From CAYUIS01 sp964444825 (GTDB lineage Bacteria; Chloroflexota; Anaerolineae; B4-G1): 34,016 nt of DNA. The stretch covers positions 1-34,016 of the forward strand of contig CAYUIS010000048.1 of NCBI GenBank assembly GCA_964444825.1, given 5' to 3'. Positions 31,725 to 34,016 of the stretch are shown here, one piece after another; positions within the stretch are counted from its first letter, which is position 1; the number at the start of each line of letters is the position of its first letter. The notes beneath the pieces are model-generated. The model searched no databases. It was given only the letters and a program-made list of their open reading frames with translations, and was not told the DNA's origin. A program made the position numbers and the translations under genes.

Positions 31725-32968
31725 ACGTCACCTTGCCCGGGCCGTCGCAAGAGGTGGTACAAGCCAGCGCCGAGGGCCGCGGCCAGGACCGCCAGGCCGA
31801 TGGCGCCGATGGCGACGGTCTGCGGTTCCATCCCCGGCATAACGGCGCCCCGCAGCCCGGCCTCTGCCCCGTACTCGCGGAACATATGCCCCCACTTGGT
31901 CTCCAGCGCCGACGCCACCCGCTTACGCCCCACGAAGGGGTACCAGTAGACGTTGTGGTAAAAGTTGCTGGCAAAGTAGGACCAGGGGACCAGGGGCGTG
32001 CGCAGCAGCAGCGGTTCGATGGGGTGCAGCCAGCCGTGGTAGATGAGCTTTTGCCCGCGGCTGGCAAAGGTGTCCTCCTGGACAAAGTGATAGTTCTGGG
32101 ACAAGACCCACTCGCGATCCTCGCCCACGATCTCGATTTGGTCGGGGTCGCCGACCCCGAGCCCCATATCGTGGGCGATACGGATAAAGGGAATCGAGAG
32201 GGGGTCAAAGCCCTGGAGGCGGGCGGAGAGGGCGTCGATAGCCACCTGATCGGCGGAGGCCAGGATGACGTCTTTTTCGTGCCAGCGCATAGCGCGAGGG
32301 CCGGGACCGTCACCGGCAAAGGTGCCGTCCATCACCGCAAAGAGCCCTGGGTGGATATCCTGCTGGATCATGAGCAGATCGACGAGGGTCTCGTGGATGA
32401 CAGAGTGGGTCCAGTGGCGCCTCTGCCCCAGCAAGCCGCCGAAGGCGTTCTTCATCGCCCCCGTGATGGTGGTAAAGACGTGAGTCTTGACCGTGGGCAA
32501 TTGCACGATGTTGCGCCCGATGAGGATTTCCGGGATGAATACACCTTCGGGATAGATCTCGTCGAGCACCAGGAAGGGACGCTTGGGCTCGTAGCGGACC
32601 CAGTTGTACTGGGGTTCGTACAGGTGGACGTTGCGCACACCGTGTTTCTCGACGACGTATTTGTGCTTGTTGTTGTGTTCGCCCACGTGGGCGTTCACGA
32701 CGACGGTGTCGTTGTGGGCGCCGATCAGGTTCTGGTAGCCTGCGGTCTGGAGCGCCTGGATCACGCCCTCCAGTTGCCAGGGAGCGGTCGAGCAGGCCGG
32801 ATACCAGGTTTGCCAGGAGATGTTGATCTTGAGGATGGTCTCCTTGTCTTGTGGAAGGGCGGTGCGAAAACCGGCCAACTCCATCAGGCGGGCATAGTCG
32901 GCCAGCACGGTCTCGGGGCGGGTCTTGAGGATCGCCACCTGGCCCTTGCCAGGATAGTCTGTGTCCAC
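31721..32968 (-). CDS. DUF362 domain protein with C-terminal membrane anchor
   Basis: The 415-aa protein contains the DUF362 core: KINISWQTWYPACSTAPWQLEGVIQAL early on, then VQLPTVKTHVFTTITGAMKN and an ASADQVAIDALSARLQGFDP segment. It lacks the 4Fe-4S cysteine cluster that some members carry. A C-terminal membrane helix (about 385-405, AIGAIGLAVLAAALGAGLY) anchors it with the bulk in the cytoplasm or outside, orientation unclear. The start is GTG with AAGGAGGG upstream, and a TGGACA/TATACT promoter precedes it. Function is unknown; DUF362 proteins are annotated as possible ferredoxin-like or peptide-modifying proteins. Confidence 0.85.
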   Translation of the reverse strand: MDTDYPGKGQVAILKTRPETVLADYARLMELAGFRTALPQDKETILKINISWQTWYPACSTAPWQLEGVIQALQTAGYQNLIGAHNDTVVVNAHVGEHNNKHKYVVEKHGVRNVHLYEPQYNWVRYEPKRPFLVLDEIYPEGVFIPEILIGRNIVQLPTVKTHVFTTITGAMKNAFGGLLGQRRHWTHSVIHETLVDLLMIQQDIHPGLFAVMDGTFAGDGPGPRAMRWHEKDVILASADQVAIDALSARLQGFDPLSIPFIRIAHDMGLGVGDPDQIEIVGEDREWVLSQNYHFVQEDTFASRGQKLIYHGWLHPIEPLLLRTPLVPWSYFASNFYHNVYWYPFVGRKRVASALETKWGHMFREYGAEAGLRGAVMPGMEPQTVAIGAIGLAVLAAALGAGLYHLLRRPGQGDV

Positions 32969-33007
32969 TGTTCCTCGTTCCCTCCTTGTGTATCAGATCA
33001 CCCTCAC

Positions 33008-33036
33008 AGTATACTCTACTTCTGGATCGGTGTCCA
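33008..33036 (-). promoter_or_regulatory. Sigma70-like promoter of the DUF362/PAS operon
   Basis: On the minus strand: -35 TGGACA (33031-33036), 17-nt spacer, -10 TATACT (33008-33013). Two copies of ATTGTTAG (33039-33046 and 33053-33060) lie directly upstream of the -35 box and could be an operator. Confidence 0.7.
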
Positions 33037-33038
33037 GT

Positions 33039-33060
33039 ATTGTTAGGCCAGCATTGTTAG
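33039..33060. repeat. Direct repeat ATTGTTAG, two copies 14 nt apart
   Basis: Exact 8-nt copies at 33039-33046 and 33053-33060, next to the DUF362 promoter -35 box. Period 14 nt, so not a full helical turn multiple, but a tandem operator or direct repeat of an insertion is possible. Confidence 0.5.
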
Positions 33061-33067
33061 AAGGAAA

Positions 33068-33164
33068 AGACCCTAAAGGTTTTCATAAGGTGATTGTTGG
33101 GGAATAAATCTCATAGCCGCCAGTTGCTCTGTTGTGAAGACCTTACGCTAAACCTTTAGGGTCT
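33068..33164. repeat. Nested inverted repeat between divergent promoters
   Basis: A perfect 15-bp outer repeat (AGACCCTAAAGGTTT at 33068-33082 with 33150-33164) and an inner 6-bp repeat (TAAGGT at 33086-33091 with ACCTTA at 33140-33145) enclose a 48-nt core. It lies between divergent genes, so it is not their terminator. It may be a small mobile-element relic or a regulatory structure. Confidence 0.7.
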
Positions 33165-33190
33165 CATCGGCTGAGTAGGAACGACGTGGG

Positions 33191-33219
33191 CTGGCAAATC
33201 CAGTGTGCTGGGGTATAAT
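33191..33219 (+). promoter_or_regulatory. Sigma70-like promoter of the epimerase gene
   Basis: -35 CTGGCA (33191-33196), 17-nt spacer, perfect -10 TATAAT (33214-33219), with the predicted transcript starting about 35 nt before the ATG. Confidence 0.7.
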
Positions 33220-33258
33220 CTCTGTCGTCTCCAATTTACCTTACATCCAGGGGGGAGT

Positions 33259-34016
33259 ATGCGAATCCTTATCACCGGAGGGGCGGGTTTTATCGGGTCC
33301 CATCTATGTGACCGGCTGTTGGGCGATGGCCACGAGGTCATCGCGATGGACAACCTCAGCACGGGGAGCGTGGACAATATCGCGCACCTGGCGGGACACG
33401 AACGGTTTTCTTTCATCCGGCACGACGTGACCAACTATATTTTCGTCGAGGGGGGCGTCGACGCGGTGCTCCACCTGGCCAGCCTGCCCAGCCCGGTGGA
33501 TTACCTCAACCTGCCGATCCAGACCCTCAAGGTGGGGGCCTTGGGCACGCACAAGACGTTGGGCCTGGCGCTGGAAAAGAGGGCGATCTACCTGCTGGCG
33601 TCCACGTCGGAGGTGTACGGGGACCCGCTGGTGCATCCCCAGTCGGAGGAGTATTGGGGCAACGTCAACCCGGTGGGACCGCGGGGGGTGTACGACGAGA
33701 GCAAACGTTTCGCCGAGGCGCTGGTGATGGCCTATCACCACTACCACGGCGTGGACACGCGGATCGTGCGTATATTCAACACGTATGGACCCCGGATGCG
33801 GATGGACGACGGGCGGGTGGTGCCCAATTTCATCTGCCAGGCGCTGCGCGGGGAACCGCTCACCGTGTACGACGACGGCGGCCGGACGCGCTCGTTCTGT
33901 TACGTCGATGACACGGTCGAGGGGATGGTCCGGCTGCTCCACTCGGGAGAGGTGACGCCCGTCAACGTCGGCAACCCGGACGAAATGACGATCATCGATT
34001 TTGCCCACAAGGTGCT
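33259..34016 (+). CDS. NAD-dependent epimerase/dehydratase, UDP-glucuronate decarboxylase-like (partial)
   Basis: The first 252 codons are present; the gene continues past the window edge. The protein starts MRILITGGAGFIGSHLCDRL with the Rossmann motif GGAGFIGS (7-14) and D31 for NAD ribose. ASTSEVYGDP (114-123) and Y145-D-E-S-K149 give the catalytic S/T, Tyr and Lys. NPVGPRGVYDESKR and RMRMDDGRVVPNF are characteristic of UDP-xylose synthase/UDP-glucuronate decarboxylases. It should oxidise and rework a nucleotide sugar for surface glycans. GGGGGAG lies just before the ATG. It fits the glycan theme of the RfbD/glycosyltransferase genes, though it is far from them. Confidence 0.9.
   Translation, partial: MRILITGGAGFIGSHLCDRLLGDGHEVIAMDNLSTGSVDNIAHLAGHERFSFIRHDVTNYIFVEGGVDAVLHLASLPSPVDYLNLPIQTLKVGALGTHKTLGLALEKRAIYLLASTSEVYGDPLVHPQSEEYWGNVNPVGPRGVYDESKRFAEALVMAYHHYHGVDTRIVRIFNTYGPRMRMDDGRVVPNFICQALRGEPLTVYDDGGRTRSFCYVDDTVEGMVRLLHSGEVTPVNVGNPDEMTIIDFAHKV

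Noticed and set aside
31712..33046. Long open frame opposite the DUF362 gene
   Set aside because: It is the antisense shadow of a strongly supported minus-strand gene. Its protein has no domain and is rich in residues expected from GC-rich antisense codons.
33068..33164. Reading the 15-bp inverted repeat as a bidirectional terminator
   Set aside because: The flanking genes diverge from it, so no transcript ends here, and the arms are separated by 67 nt without a T-tract.

Overview
The window is about 34 kb of moderately GC-rich bacterial DNA, with nearly every gene on the minus strand. The gene mix is a glutamate dehydrogenase family in several copies, Liv and Aap amino acid uptake, alanine dehydrogenase, a diaminopentanoate-dehydrogenase-like enzyme, DUF362, PIG-L, a Cas4-like nuclease, and lipoproteins with Gly- or Cys/Pro-rich linkers. 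It suggests an amino-acid or peptide-using member of the Chloroflexota (Anaerolineae-like). That placement is inferred from gene content only; there is no rRNA or other marker gene here.

Layout from low to high coordinates. 1-2.3 kb: an unrecognised 187-aa gene followed by glutamate dehydrogenase 1 and a terminator. 2.3-4.6 kb: a two-component system (GAF histidine kinase, then OmpR-type regulator) with its own promoter and terminator. 4.7-9.7 kb: one long minus-strand gene run, ssb > DUF3467 > TRAX/translin-like protein > two-piece membrane Cas4-like nuclease > PIG-L deacetylase > RfbD-like reductase > family 2 glycosyltransferase. 9.7-11 kb: glutamate dehydrogenase 2. 11.3-13.7 kb: a plus-strand PEP/pyruvate-binding-domain protein. 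13.8-20.9 kb: a polar amino acid ABC transporter (binding protein, two permeases, ATPase), then gatB and a 5'-truncated third glutamate dehydrogenase. 21-24.8 kb: alanine racemase, then a class III aminotransferase and a diaminopentanoate-dehydrogenase-like oxidoreductase. 24.9-30 kb: a complete branched-chain amino acid transporter (livKHMGF). 30-31.3 kb: an aminotransferase remnant and alanine dehydrogenase. 31.3-33 kb: DUF362 and PAS proteins. 33.2 kb to the end: a plus-strand sugar-nucleotide epimerase/decarboxylase cut by the window edge.

The metabolic theme is amino acid uptake and oxidative deamination. Two high-affinity importers feed glutamate and alanine dehydrogenases, and a racemase and aminotransferases sit nearby. 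Intrinsic terminators and sigma70-like promoters (TATAAT-type -10 boxes with 16-17 bp spacers) divide most of the blocks cleanly.

The best candidate for an undescribed system is the 7.35-9.64 kb module: ssb, DUF3467, a TRAX-like protein keeping an E-x-x-E pair, and a Cas4/RecB-type nuclease whose Fe-S ligands and active-site residues are divided between two membrane-anchored polypeptides, with no CRISPR array or cas1/cas2 nearby. A second good lead is a 17-nt motif built on a perfect Shine-Dalgarno core, found in the leaders of both binding-protein genes with no start codon beside it. Both transporter operons also carry a strong hairpin between the binding-protein gene and the permease genes.
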